This document shows positions 1-7,800 of a stretch of DNA of 18,138 nucleotides, one piece after another. Under the pieces are notes generated by a model. That model saw only the letters and a list, made by a program, of their open reading frames with translations, had not been told where the DNA came from and ran no database searches. The stretch lies in contig JAEYON010000170.1 of assembly GCA_023411645.1 (NCBI GenBank), forward strand, positions 1 through 18,138, read 5' to 3'. This DNA is from Bacillota bacterium (lineage in GTDB: Bacteria > Bacillota > Clostridia > Acetivibrionales > DTU013). How positions within the stretch are numbered: the stretch's first letter is position 1; each line of letters opens with the position of its first letter. Position numbers and translations under genes: made by a program.

Positions 1-108
1 CTTTGTCAGCACCGCGCCGTATTCCAGGGGCGAAAATTTGTTCCCCTCATATCTTACTATACCATACCCCGTTATTGCAAATCCAGGGTCAATCCCCATG
101 ATAATCAT
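1..108 (-). CDS. ruvC: RuvC Holliday junction resolvase (N-terminal fragment)
   Basis: This partial gene runs off the left edge and gives 36 residues beginning MIIMGIDPGFAITGYGIV. That is the first beta strand of RuvC, the endonuclease that cuts Holliday junctions after RuvAB branch migration. The IDPG motif places the first catalytic acidic residue at Asp7, the same position as in the well-studied RuvC proteins, and the GYG that follows is also typical. The ATG at 108-106 is preceded by AAGGAAG at a suitable distance, which supports this start. The rest of the gene, including the other catalytic acids, is outside the window. It diverges from argG, with about 170 bp between the two starts. 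I saw no convincing promoter for it. The family call is secure despite the short length because the motif spacing fits exactly. Confidence 0.88.
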   Translation of the reverse strand, partial: MIIMGIDPGFAITGYGIVRYEGNKFSPLEYGAVLTK

Positions 109-167
109 TTGTGCACTTCCTTGTCCGGGTGATTTTTAGCCGATCAGCATGTATCTCTAAAATGCTA

Positions 168-201
168 TGTATATTTATTATTAGTGTTGCATATTTATAC
201 A
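168..201. promoter_or_regulatory. Tandem ArgR-type operator (two ARG boxes)
   Basis: TGCATATTTATACA at 188-201 matches 13 of 14 positions of the palindromic ARG-box core (TGMAT, four A/T, ATKCA) bound by the arginine repressor ArgR/AhrC. A weaker half-like copy, TGTATATTTATTAT, lies at 168-181. The two centres are 20 bp apart, close to the spacing of paired ARG boxes bound by an ArgR hexamer. The stronger box overlaps the argG promoter -35 element, which fits repression by arginine. The operator call is inferred from sequence match and context. The upstream box is the less certain of the two. Confidence 0.65.
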
Positions 202-215
202 TCGTGTTGTATAAT
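187..215 (+). promoter_or_regulatory. Sigma-A promoter of argGH
   Basis: TTGCAT at 187-192 and a perfect TATAAT at 210-215 are separated by 17 bp, the optimal spacing. Transcription would begin near 222, about 55 nt before the argG start codon. The -35 element is embedded in the stronger ArgR-type operator, so repressor binding would compete directly with RNA polymerase. Confidence 0.8.
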
Positions 216-276
216 GGTACCAGATTGAGTAAAATAGTATTTGTTAACATTTTAGCATAGTTACGGAGGAATTCAT

Positions 277-1491
277 ATGAGTCAGAAGGAAAAAGTAGTT
301 CTTGCATATTCAGGCGGTTTGGATACATCCATTATCATTCCGTGGCTGAAGGAAAACTATGATTATGAAGTCATTGCAATGGCCGGAGATGTGGGACAGG
401 GTGAAGAGCTGGCTCCGCTGAATGAAAAGGCTATCAAGACCGGCGCCAGCAAAATATATATAGAGGATCTTCAGGAAGAATTTATAACTGATTTCATATA
501 TCCCACACTGAAGGCCAATGCGGTTTACGAGGGGAAATACCTTCTGGGCACTTCCTTCGCAAGGCCTATCATCGCAAAAAGAATGGTAGAGATCGCTTTG
601 AAAGAAGGTGCGACAGCCATTTGCCATGGCGCAACCGGCAAGGGCAACGACCAGGTTCGTTTTGAACTGACTGTCAAGGCGCTTGCACCACACCTGAAAA
701 TAATAGCTCCCTGGAGAATATGGGACATCAAATCCAGAGAAGATGCAATCGATTACGCTACAGCCAGAAATATTCCGATACCTGTTACAAAGAAGGATAA
801 TTACAGTATGGACAGGAACCTCTGGCATCTGAGCCATGAAGGCTCCGACCTTGAGGATCCGTGGAATGAACCGCAGTATGACAAGCTGTTAAAGCTCATG
901 GTACCGCCGGAAAAGGCGCCGGATAAGCCAACCTATGTTGAAATATACTTTGAACAGGGCATACCGAAGAAGGTCAATGGTACGGAATATTCACCAATTG
1001 AGCTAATCGGCGTACTCAACAAGCTCGGCGGCGCCAATGGCGTGGGAATCATCGATATGGTTGAAAACAGACTTGTCGGTATGAAGTCCAGAGGCGTATA
1101 TGAAACACCGGGCGGCACAATCCTCTATGCAGCCCACAGAGAACTTGAGCTGCTTTGTCTTGACAGAGACACGCTGCATTACAAGGATATAGTCTCGCAA
1201 AGGTTTTCAGAGCTGGTCTATTTCGGACAATGGTACACACCGCTCAGAGAAGCGCTTTCAGCTTTCGTAGACAGCACGCAGAAAACTGTCACCGGCACAG
1301 TACGTATGAAGCTCTACAAGGGCAACTGCATGCCGGCAGGCGCTAAATCGCCTTATTCCCTGTATAGCGAGGAGCTTTCCACCTTCGGAAGAGACGCAGT
1401 CTACAACCAGAAAGATGCAGAGGGCTTCATAAACCTGTTTGGTCTTCCGATTAAGGTCAGGTCGCTAATGATGGAGATGGAAAAGAAGTAG
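277..1491 (+). CDS. argG: Argininosuccinate synthase
   Basis: ArgG joins citrulline and aspartate using ATP to make argininosuccinate, the penultimate step of arginine synthesis in the cytoplasm. The 404-residue product has the family's usual length. The ATP-pyrophosphatase loop YSGGLDTS is at residues 11-18. Further family blocks are CHGATGKGNDQVRFE, SHEGSDLEDPW and TVRMKLYKGN. The ATG at 277 follows a strong GGAGG about seven bases upstream, so the start is clear. argH begins 14 bp after the stop, and the pair is expected to be co-transcribed from the promoter at 187-215. Arginine repression through the operator at 168-201 is inferred. The gene is intact and nothing in it is unusual. Confidence 0.97.
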   Translation: MSQKEKVVLAYSGGLDTSIIIPWLKENYDYEVIAMAGDVGQGEELAPLNEKAIKTGASKIYIEDLQEEFITDFIYPTLKANAVYEGKYLLGTSFARPIIAKRMVEIALKEGATAICHGATGKGNDQVRFELTVKALAPHLKIIAPWRIWDIKSREDAIDYATARNIPIPVTKKDNYSMDRNLWHLSHEGSDLEDPWNEPQYDKLLKLMVPPEKAPDKPTYVEIYFEQGIPKKVNGTEYSPIELIGVLNKLGGANGVGIIDMVENRLVGMKSRGVYETPGGTILYAAHRELELLCLDRDTLHYKDIVSQRFSELVYFGQWYTPLREALSAFVDSTQKTVTGTVRMKLYKGNCMPAGAKSPYSLYSEELSTFGRDAVYNQKDAEGFINLFGLPIKVRSLMMEMEKK

Positions 1492-1505
1492 GAGAGGTGT
1501 ATATT

Positions 1506-2891
1506 GTGAAATTATGGGGAGGAAGGTTTACTACAGGTACGGATAAAGCCACAGACGATTTCAATTCTTCAATCCGGTTTGACGCAAGACTCTACAAGCA
1601 GGATATTGAAGGTAGTATTGCTCACGCTCAGATGCTAGGCAAATGTGGCATTATCCCTGCCGAAGATGCAGATCTGATTTGTGCCTCACTTAACGAAATA
1701 TTGGATGATATAGAAAACGGCAAAGTGCATTTTGAGATTGATGCGGAAGATATTCATATGAATATCGAAAAAATTTTGATATCCAGAATAGGCGAACCCG
1801 GTAAAAGGCTTCACACCGGCAGGAGCCGCAACGATCAGGTAGCCCTTGACATCCGTATGTACTTAAAAGCCGAAACCGTCACGATAAGGGCCATGCTTAT
1901 CGACCTTTTAAACACTCTGCTTGCCATATCCGAACAACACCTGAACACCATACTTCCGGGCTACACCCATTTACAGAGAGCCCAGCCCGTAACCCTTGCA
2001 CATCACATGATGGCATATTTCCAGATGTTCAGGCGGGACATAGGAAGACTGGAGGACTGTTACAAACGCATGGATGTTATGCCGCTTGGTTCCGGCGCTC
2101 TTGCAGGCACCACCTATCGGTTGGACAGACAGTTCGTCGCAGACAAGCTGGGGTTTTCAGCTATCACTGAGAACAGTCTGGATGGTGTGAGTGACAGAGA
2201 CTTTGCTATCGAGCTGTCATCGTGCATCTCAATGATAATGATGCATCTTAGCAGGTTCAGCGAAGAGCTGGTGATCTGGTCTTCCGGTGAGTTTTCTTTT
2301 GTCGAAATGGATGACGCTTTCAGCACAGGCAGCAGCATAATGCCTCAGAAAAAAAACCCCGACGTTGCTGAGCTGGTTAGAGGAAAAACCGGCAGAGCCT
2401 ACGGTTCCCTGATAACACTGCTGTCAGTGATGAAGGCTCTCCCGTTAGCTTATAACAAGGACATGCAGGAGGACAAGGAAGCTATCTTTGACGCTGTTGA
2501 CACTGTAAAAATGTGTCTGCCGGTATTCACAAAGATGCTTGCAACTATGAAAATCAAAAAAGAAAATATGTATAAAGCAGCTCAGGGTGGCTTTACCAAC
2601 GCCACTGATGTTGCAGATTATCTTGTTAAGAAGGGCATCCCCTTCCGCAGCGCACATGAAATCATCGGCAAGATGGTACTGTACTGCATAAACAGCAGCA
2701 AGGCTATCGAAGAGCTGTCCATGCAGGAATTTAAGGGATTCTCGGACAAGATCGAAGAGGATATATATACAGAGATCAGCCTTGAAAAATGTATCTGTGG
2801 CAGAAACCTCCCTGGAGGCCCCGCTGTAGAAAGTGTAAAAGCCTCAATTGAAAGCGGCCGCCAATTCATTCATTCATACGCAGGAGGTTAA
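1506..2891 (+). CDS. argH: Argininosuccinate lyase
   Basis: ArgH splits argininosuccinate into arginine and fumarate, completing arginine synthesis. It belongs to the fumarase/aspartase superfamily, whose members form homotetramers. The superfamily signature GSSIMPQKKNPD is at about residues 275-286, and one of its two serines is the expected catalytic base. HTGRSRNDQV and the GYTHLQRAQP block with its conserved histidine are also present. I chose the GTG at 1506 because it gives the typical N-terminus MKLWGGRF and sits eight bases after GGAGAGG at 1491-1497. The in-frame GTG at 1497 overlaps that ribosome binding site and is unlikely. The product has 461 residues, normal for the family. Its last codons contain the AGGAGG that serves the following tetR gene. 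Confidence 0.96.
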   Translation: MKLWGGRFTTGTDKATDDFNSSIRFDARLYKQDIEGSIAHAQMLGKCGIIPAEDADLICASLNEILDDIENGKVHFEIDAEDIHMNIEKILISRIGEPGKRLHTGRSRNDQVALDIRMYLKAETVTIRAMLIDLLNTLLAISEQHLNTILPGYTHLQRAQPVTLAHHMMAYFQMFRRDIGRLEDCYKRMDVMPLGSGALAGTTYRLDRQFVADKLGFSAITENSLDGVSDRDFAIELSSCISMIMMHLSRFSEELVIWSSGEFSFVEMDDAFSTGSSIMPQKKNPDVAELVRGKTGRAYGSLITLLSVMKALPLAYNKDMQEDKEAIFDAVDTVKMCLPVFTKMLATMKIKKENMYKAAQGGFTNATDVADYLVKKGIPFRSAHEIIGKMVLYCINSSKAIEELSMQEFKGFSDKIEEDIYTEISLEKCICGRNLPGGPAVESVKASIESGRQFIHSYAGG

Positions 2892-2894
2892 TAA

Positions 2895-3470
2895 ATGGAA
2901 GACAAAAAAGCTGATATTTTTAATTGCGGGAAGGAATTATTCAGCTCTAAAGGGTTTAAAAACACCAATGTTTCCGACATCACAAAAATGGCTGGTATGG
3001 GGGTAGGTACGTTCTATAATTACTATTCCTCAAAAGAACAGCTTTTTATGGAAATTTTCTTAAAAGAAAACGAGAAACTGAAAAAAAGTCTTCAATCCAT
3101 TGACATAGATATGGATCCCGTAAAAGCTATTTTGAAAACTGTTTCTGCTAACTATGACGGTATAAATTCAAATCCGATACTGAGGGAATGGCAAAACAGA
3201 GAGCTCTTTGGAAAACTGGAGAAGCTGTTTCAAGAACAGGGCGGAATGAAGAGCATTGCTGAGTTAATGAATAGTGATACCCTTGAGTTGATAAAAAAAT
3301 GGAAGGCTGAAGGAAAAGTAAGAAATGACCTGGACGATGATCTGATACTCGCAATTTTCACCGCTATACCTTTTATCGACCTGCACAAAGAAGAAATAGG
3401 GCTGCAGTATTTCCCTCAAATTATGTTTTTAATAACGGAATTCATAATGAAGGGATTAACTGATTGCTGA
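2895..3470 (+). CDS. TetR/AcrR-family transcriptional regulator
   Basis: This 191-residue protein has a TetR-type N-terminal DNA-binding domain at about residues 5-55. The recognition region is VSDITKMAGMGVGTFYNYYSSKEQLF, whose GVGTFYNYY-SKEQLF pattern is diagnostic. The C-terminal part, about 60-191, is all-helical and would bind a ligand and dimerise; its ligand cannot be read from the sequence. The ATG at 2895 is four bases after the argH stop, and its ribosome binding site AGGAGG (2882-2887) lies inside argH, so translation is probably coupled to argH. No transporter or enzyme that a TetR would normally control is adjacent on this strand, so the target is unknown. Regulation of the argGH operon itself is possible but unsupported. 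A strong terminator follows directly. Confidence 0.9.
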   Translation: MEDKKADIFNCGKELFSSKGFKNTNVSDITKMAGMGVGTFYNYYSSKEQLFMEIFLKENEKLKKSLQSIDIDMDPVKAILKTVSANYDGINSNPILREWQNRELFGKLEKLFQEQGGMKSIAELMNSDTLELIKKWKAEGKVRNDLDDDLILAIFTAIPFIDLHKEEIGLQYFPQIMFLITEFIMKGLTDC

Positions 3471-3482
3471 AGCAAGTTTGAA

Positions 3483-3520
3483 GAGGGAGGAAACCGACAC
3501 CGGTTTCCTCCCTTGTTATT
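3483..3520 (+). terminator. Intrinsic terminator of argGH-tetR
   Basis: GGGAGGAAACCG at 3485-3496 pairs perfectly over 12 bp with CGGTTTCCTCCC at 3501-3512 around an ACAC loop, and A3484-T3513 extends it. TTGTTATT follows on the + strand. It starts 13 nt after the tetR stop and ends the + strand operon. Confidence 0.88.
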
Positions 3521-3614
3521 CAACTGCATCCATTGTTTGATATAGTTGGGCATATAGACCGCTATTTTGTCTGCTTTCCTTTTTTGAAGATTCAAGTGCC
3601 AAGGTAGTTCCAAC

Positions 3615-3640
3615 AAATAAAAAAACCCGGAATCACCGGG
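3615..3640 (-). terminator. Intrinsic terminator of the 118-residue orphan gene
   Basis: Read on the - strand, CCCGG (3640-3636), the five-base loop TGATT and CCGGG (3630-3626) are followed by TTTTTTTA. The hairpin is short but G/C-only, with a good T tract, and starts 15 nt after the stop of the gene at 3655-4011. It converges with the tetR terminator; the roughly 95 bp between them show no supported gene. Confidence 0.82.
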
Positions 3641-3654
3641 CTCATGAATCTGGT

Positions 3655-4011
3655 TTATCTTTGTTTGACCTTCTTATCGAGGGCCTTACCCAGACTATAC
3701 CATGAGTCCCGCATCTTGAATCTCAAATCTTCATCGAAAATGCGTTCAATAACATCATTAAGGCTACGTCTCATCTGTATATACTCGATCAGTACAAACT
3801 CCTCCTTGAGCAGCAGCTCCTCCATTTCTCCGATCCAGTTTGTGATGTGATCTTTACCTGTAAAATCACCTTCAGGCAGCTTCTTTTTCAAATGTGCGAC
3901 AACAAGCTTGGCGGCCTTACGCTTTACATCATTATCTGTCTGAACCTTTTTTATGGGCTTTTTTTCCCGAACTTCAGTATTAACTGCATCTTTTTCTTTT
4001 TTAACCGTCAT
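3655..4011 (-). CDS. Conserved-looking hypothetical protein, 118 residues
   Basis: I do not recognise this protein. Residues 1-33 are rich in lysine and glutamate and look disordered. Residues 34-118 look like a compact, charged, mainly helical domain with KLVVAHLKKKLPEGDF, ITNWIGEMEELLLKEEFVLIEYIQMR and FKMRDSWYSLGKALDKK. There is no signal peptide, membrane segment or cysteine motif, so it is probably cytoplasmic. It is a real gene by context: the ATG at 4011 follows AAGGGAG with a 7-base gap, a near-perfect sigma-A promoter lies about 80 bp upstream, and a terminator follows the stop. It stands alone between a + strand operon that converges on it and sbcC, which ends 166 bp upstream. The basic N-terminus might contact nucleic acid, but that is a guess. 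Confidence 0.8.
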   Translation of the reverse strand: MTVKKEKDAVNTEVREKKPIKKVQTDNDVKRKAAKLVVAHLKKKLPEGDFTGKDHITNWIGEMEELLLKEEFVLIEYIQMRRSLNDVIERIFDEDLRFKMRDSWYSLGKALDKKVKQR

Positions 4012-4094
4012 TTCATCACTCCCTTATTGCAATAATGGATTATAAAAAAAATGAAAATACCTGTAATGACGTTAAGCATTAGCTGACAATTCTA

Positions 4095-4123
4095 ATTATA
4101 TAATAATATGGTTATAATTGCAA
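4095..4123 (-). promoter_or_regulatory. Sigma-A promoter of the 118-residue orphan gene
   Basis: On the - strand TTGCAA (4123-4118) and TATAAT (4100-4095) are exactly 17 bp apart. Transcription would start near 4088, leaving a leader of about 77 nt before the ATG at 4011. The promoter lies in the gap after the sbcC stop, so the orphan gene has its own transcript even though it points the same way as sbcDC. I saw no clear terminator after sbcC, so read-through into this gene is possible. Confidence 0.72.
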
Positions 4124-4176
4124 ACTTTATACCATGGAAGCCTGTAATAATATATATTTCAAGCCTCTATCCTATT

Positions 4177-7100
4177 TTATGCTTTTTCAATCCTGATCCT
4201 GCTGCCATCGCCCTGAAATGTCGGAGGTTCTACAATCAACCTTCGGACGATTCTGCTTTTCAGTTCGGGAACATGGCTGATCAGACCAATCACTCGATCC
4301 CTGCTGCTCAACCGCTCCAAGGAATCGATTACAGTGTCCAGAAGATCCTGATCCAGTGTTCCGAACCCTTCATCAAGGAAGAAGAATTCCAGCGGACTCT
4401 GTCCCTTCAGCTGAATCTGCTCTGAAAGCGCCAGTGCAAGAGACAGAGACGTCAAAAATATCTCCCCTCCTGAGAGCGATGTAACCATCCTGTGCGTTCC
4501 TCCGCTTGATTGATCTCTTATTATGAAACCTGTCTGCGTATCCAGTTCTAGCCCATACCTGTAGTTCGTCATCAAACCAAGCGTTTCAGAGGCTTTTGCC
4601 GCCACATATCTTAGCCGCTCCTCTGCAATGTAGTCAATAAAACTGTTGTCTTTGCGATGCTCGGCCTTTAAAACTCTCTGAATCTGTTCAAGCAGACCCA
4701 TTGTGTGACTCATTTCATTGTACGTTCTACCCAATTCAAGCCAGGTCTCATTCTTCTTCTTTAGGCTGATAAACGTATTTTTAGCCACCTCTGCATTTGA
4801 TATACACTCCAGTTTGTAAGCTTCCAGTTCGGTATACTCCCTGCTGATCCTATCCCATTCATCTTCTGTTATACTGCGGGTATTCAGCTTCTTTCGCAAT
4901 ATCGCCGTCTGCGCCTGAAGATTGATCAATACGCGGTCATATTCTTCCAGGCTCTCTTTCAATGCCCTCTGATCTTCTTTCGAAAGAACTGAATTCTCAA
5001 CATCTTCCGCATCTGTGAATCCTTTTTCGGAAAGTATTGCGCCAAGTCTGTTCTCTTCTTTTTCCAAACTCGTTGTATATATGTGCAGTTGATTTTCCAG
5101 CATTGACTTCCGCCCTGACAACTCATTATTCTGCCTTTCAAGCAGTGCGAGCGTACCGGCAAGCTCCTCCTCCTGTTCGGCATACGCCTGAAGCCTCTGA
5201 TCGATGCGCAGGATCTCGTCCTGAATATCTGCCTCACCTGTCAGCTCCTTCAGCTTGATTTCTTCTGTCTCAATTTGCTTTTTCATTCCATTCAACTGTA
5301 CATCGATCCTTGCATGGTCGGTATTCAACTGCCGCAGCTCTCTGTTCAGCTTGTCCAGCGAAGCTCTGCTTACGTCGGAAGCTTCACGCGCCTTCTCCAA
5401 TTCCTTTTGAAGTGTCTGCTGTGTTCGGTCGTTCTGTACAATCCTTTTAAGCTCTGTGCTTACATCATCAATGCTATATTTCTCCAGAAATGCCGAATAC
5501 TTAAGTCGCGCTCCTTCAAGTGATTTATTAGCTTGCAAGATTGACTCCCGGACCTGCCCAAGTCCTTCAAGACAAACCTTTAGTTCTGTGACAAATCCAT
5601 TTTCAATCAATCGTTTTTCAGATAGCGTCTCATTGTATTTGCTCAGATTTTCCTTATATTCCTCCAGCTTCAGTTCCCATGCCTCAATGTCCTCAAGCTT
5701 CTGTTTATAGGTCGATTTCGCCTTCTCCAGTTCCCGGCATACCTGATCCAGCTCAAGTTCCCTCAGCTTTTCAGGCAATTTCTGTCTCGCCTCTTCATAC
5801 TCGGCAGTCTTCTGCTCCGTTTCCTGTGCCGCCAGTTCAATCTGCCCCCTGGCAGTCCTGACCTGTTCATCTGCAACAAGAGCTTTCCGTTCCGCCGCTT
5901 TAAAAGCTGCTTCAGCATCTGCGAGTATTTTCCCGGTTTCTTCTAACGCCTTTTCGGGTATAGATAGTTCAAGCCCCTCCACATGAGCAGCGGGCTCGGG
6001 ATGGTGTGTAGAACCGCAGACGGGGCATGCCTCCCCCTCGGTAAGACCTTCCGCAAGTACTGCGGCCGTATTTCTGTTGCGTTCCTTTTCAGCATTTTCA
6101 AAATCAAGTCTGCACTGCTTTAATTTATCTGCTGCTCCTGCCATAGCTGAGTTCAGTTTGTCGGCTGTCTGCTCTAGCAGTATCAACTTGGACCTCTGCT
6201 GATCAAGCTTGACTTTTTGCTGTGACAACTCACTAAATCTCAGATTTAGCACCTGAACCGTTCCATCCACTGAATGTATACGTTCCACAGCTTTGAGTAC
6301 TGTATTCTTCTCACCGGGCCTAGCAGCTTCATGCAATTGCTTTTCCACAGTCAGTTCATTCATGGCTTTAACGCATTCTTCAATTTCTTTCCTTATTATA
6401 TCCAATCTTTGCTCTATACCTGCCTCAGAGTTTTTTATATCACTGAGCCTGCTCTCAAGTTCCTTCACACTGTCCTTCATTATGGCAGCGTCACTCTCCA
6501 GCTTTACACCCTCCTGCAGCTGCTGTCTGTATTCCGGATCTGTTTTTAGCTGATCTATTTCATATGAGAGCCTGTCAATATCCTTAATGAGCAAGGTCAG
6601 CCGCTCTGTCTCATCCATGATCAGCTTTTCTTTTTGTGCAATGCCCTCGTTCAATCCGGCTGCTTCCGTATCAAGCTTGATAATTCCAGCCAAAATACCT
6701 TCGATCTCATCCTTTATACCTAATGCGTCCGCCAACCTTGCTCTGCGGCCGAGCAGTTCCGGCTGTTTCGTGGCTGTTTCCTTTTTTATTCGTTCATATT
6801 TCTCTTTTGTCTCATTCAAAGAGGTAAATACTCCCGGATGTACAGTCAAAACTTCCTTCAGCTGCTCCTTCGTCTGTTCAATATTTACATGAAGCTCCCT
6901 GTTTTTACGGAGCATATCACTGAGGCCTTCAGCCTTAATTGCTTTTTCAAGACTGCTCCTCTTTTTATCAAACTGTGCTTTAGATGTTGTATGATCCGCC
7001 TCTTTCCGTTCAAATTCAACCAGCTCCTGTGATATACCCCAGACCTCTTTAGCATCGATATACTTTGCTTCCAGTTTCTTTAATGCCTTTTCGACCCTGT

Positions 7101-7800
7101 TCCTCTCAGCGGCAGCTGCATCCGCCGCTTTTTCGGCTTCAAGAAGAGCCTCATCCGAAGCGTCCGCGTAACCTCTCAATTCCCCTGTCATTATATCAAG
7201 TCTGCTTTTCAACCCGGCCATTTTGCGCCCGAGCTTTTCCGATAACTGCCTTCCGTACTCCTCAAGGAAAAATATTCTCTCCAGCATGCCCCGTCTCTCT
7301 GAGTTGTTGAGCATCAAAAACTCCTGAAAGCTGTTCTGCGGCAGCACAACCGCACGGGTGAAATCATCGTTGCCGAGTCCCAGAAGATCCTTGATATAGT
7401 AGCTCATCTCCATGGTCTTGTCACACAGAGGAATGTCTCCCGATGCGGTAACCTCTATAAGCCTTGTTATCTTTGGCTCACAGGCACTGGGCGAATTCTT
7501 TTTCCGCTGATAGACCCGTTCAGCCCTATATGTTCTCCGGCGCCCGTCTCTGAACAGTTCAAAGGTAAAAGAAACCCTGGCTGTGTTTCGGCTGGAATTG
7601 ATAATCCCCTGGGTACCGCCTTCCGCACGTTTTACGCGTCCGTATAAAGCGAAGGTGATAGCATCGAGTATTGTGGATTTTCCGCTTCCCGTCGGACCAA
7701 ATATACCGAACAGGCCTGATTCACTCAGTTCTTCAAAATCAATCCTCTGAACATCGGTAAAGCTCTGCAGACCTTCAATCTCAAGAAGCTTCGGTTTCAC
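4177..7800 (-). CDS. sbcC: SbcC, Rad50-type ATPase of the SbcCD nuclease
   Basis: SbcC is the SMC-like ATPase that partners SbcD to process hairpins, palindromes and blocked DNA ends. The 1207 residues show the full plan. The Walker A motif GPTGSGKST is at 35-43. Two very long coiled-coil stretches fill about 170-580 and 620-1040. They are joined by the zinc hook CPVCGSTHH, whose cysteines are at 592 and 595. The ABC signature LSGGE is at 1109-1113, Walker B with the catalytic glutamate (FFFLDEGFGTLD) is at 1139-1150, and the switch histidine is His1176. The start is GTG at 7800, seven bases after GGAGGTG. Both lie inside the end of sbcD, and the reading frames overlap by 20 bp, implying coupled translation. 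It is slightly longer than typical SbcC but complete. Confidence 0.96.
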   Translation of the reverse strand: MKPKLLEIEGLQSFTDVQRIDFEELSESGLFGIFGPTGSGKSTILDAITFALYGRVKRAEGGTQGIINSSRNTARVSFTFELFRDGRRRTYRAERVYQRKKNSPSACEPKITRLIEVTASGDIPLCDKTMEMSYYIKDLLGLGNDDFTRAVVLPQNSFQEFLMLNNSERRGMLERIFFLEEYGRQLSEKLGRKMAGLKSRLDIMTGELRGYADASDEALLEAEKAADAAAAERNRVEKALKKLEAKYIDAKEVWGISQELVEFERKEADHTTSKAQFDKKRSSLEKAIKAEGLSDMLRKNRELHVNIEQTKEQLKEVLTVHPGVFTSLNETKEKYERIKKETATKQPELLGRRARLADALGIKDEIEGILAGIIKLDTEAAGLNEGIAQKEKLIMDETERLTLLIKDIDRLSYEIDQLKTDPEYRQQLQEGVKLESDAAIMKDSVKELESRLSDIKNSEAGIEQRLDIIRKEIEECVKAMNELTVEKQLHEAARPGEKNTVLKAVERIHSVDGTVQVLNLRFSELSQQKVKLDQQRSKLILLEQTADKLNSAMAGAADKLKQCRLDFENAEKERNRNTAAVLAEGLTEGEACPVCGSTHHPEPAAHVEGLELSIPEKALEETGKILADAEAAFKAAERKALVADEQVRTARGQIELAAQETEQKTAEYEEARQKLPEKLRELELDQVCRELEKAKSTYKQKLEDIEAWELKLEEYKENLSKYNETLSEKRLIENGFVTELKVCLEGLGQVRESILQANKSLEGARLKYSAFLEKYSIDDVSTELKRIVQNDRTQQTLQKELEKAREASDVSRASLDKLNRELRQLNTDHARIDVQLNGMKKQIETEEIKLKELTGEADIQDEILRIDQRLQAYAEQEEELAGTLALLERQNNELSGRKSMLENQLHIYTTSLEKEENRLGAILSEKGFTDAEDVENSVLSKEDQRALKESLEEYDRVLINLQAQTAILRKKLNTRSITEDEWDRISREYTELEAYKLECISNAEVAKNTFISLKKKNETWLELGRTYNEMSHTMGLLEQIQRVLKAEHRKDNSFIDYIAEERLRYVAAKASETLGLMTNYRYGLELDTQTGFIIRDQSSGGTHRMVTSLSGGEIFLTSLSLALALSEQIQLKGQSPLEFFFLDEGFGTLDQDLLDTVIDSLERLSSRDRVIGLISHVPELKSRIVRRLIVEPPTFQGDGSRIRIEKA

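Noticed and set aside
310..837. Long open frame antisense to argG (175 codons), plus others antisense to argH, sbcC, the receiver gene and the kinase.
   Set aside because: They overlap well-conserved genes on the other strand, have no ribosome binding sites and encode no recognisable motif; they are shadows of codon bias.
3416..3616. A 66-codon open frame on the - strand across the gap between the two converging terminators.
   Set aside because: It runs through the tetR terminator and the end of tetR on the opposite strand, has no ribosome binding site, and its translation matches no family I know. A decayed mobile-element remnant was considered but nothing supports it.
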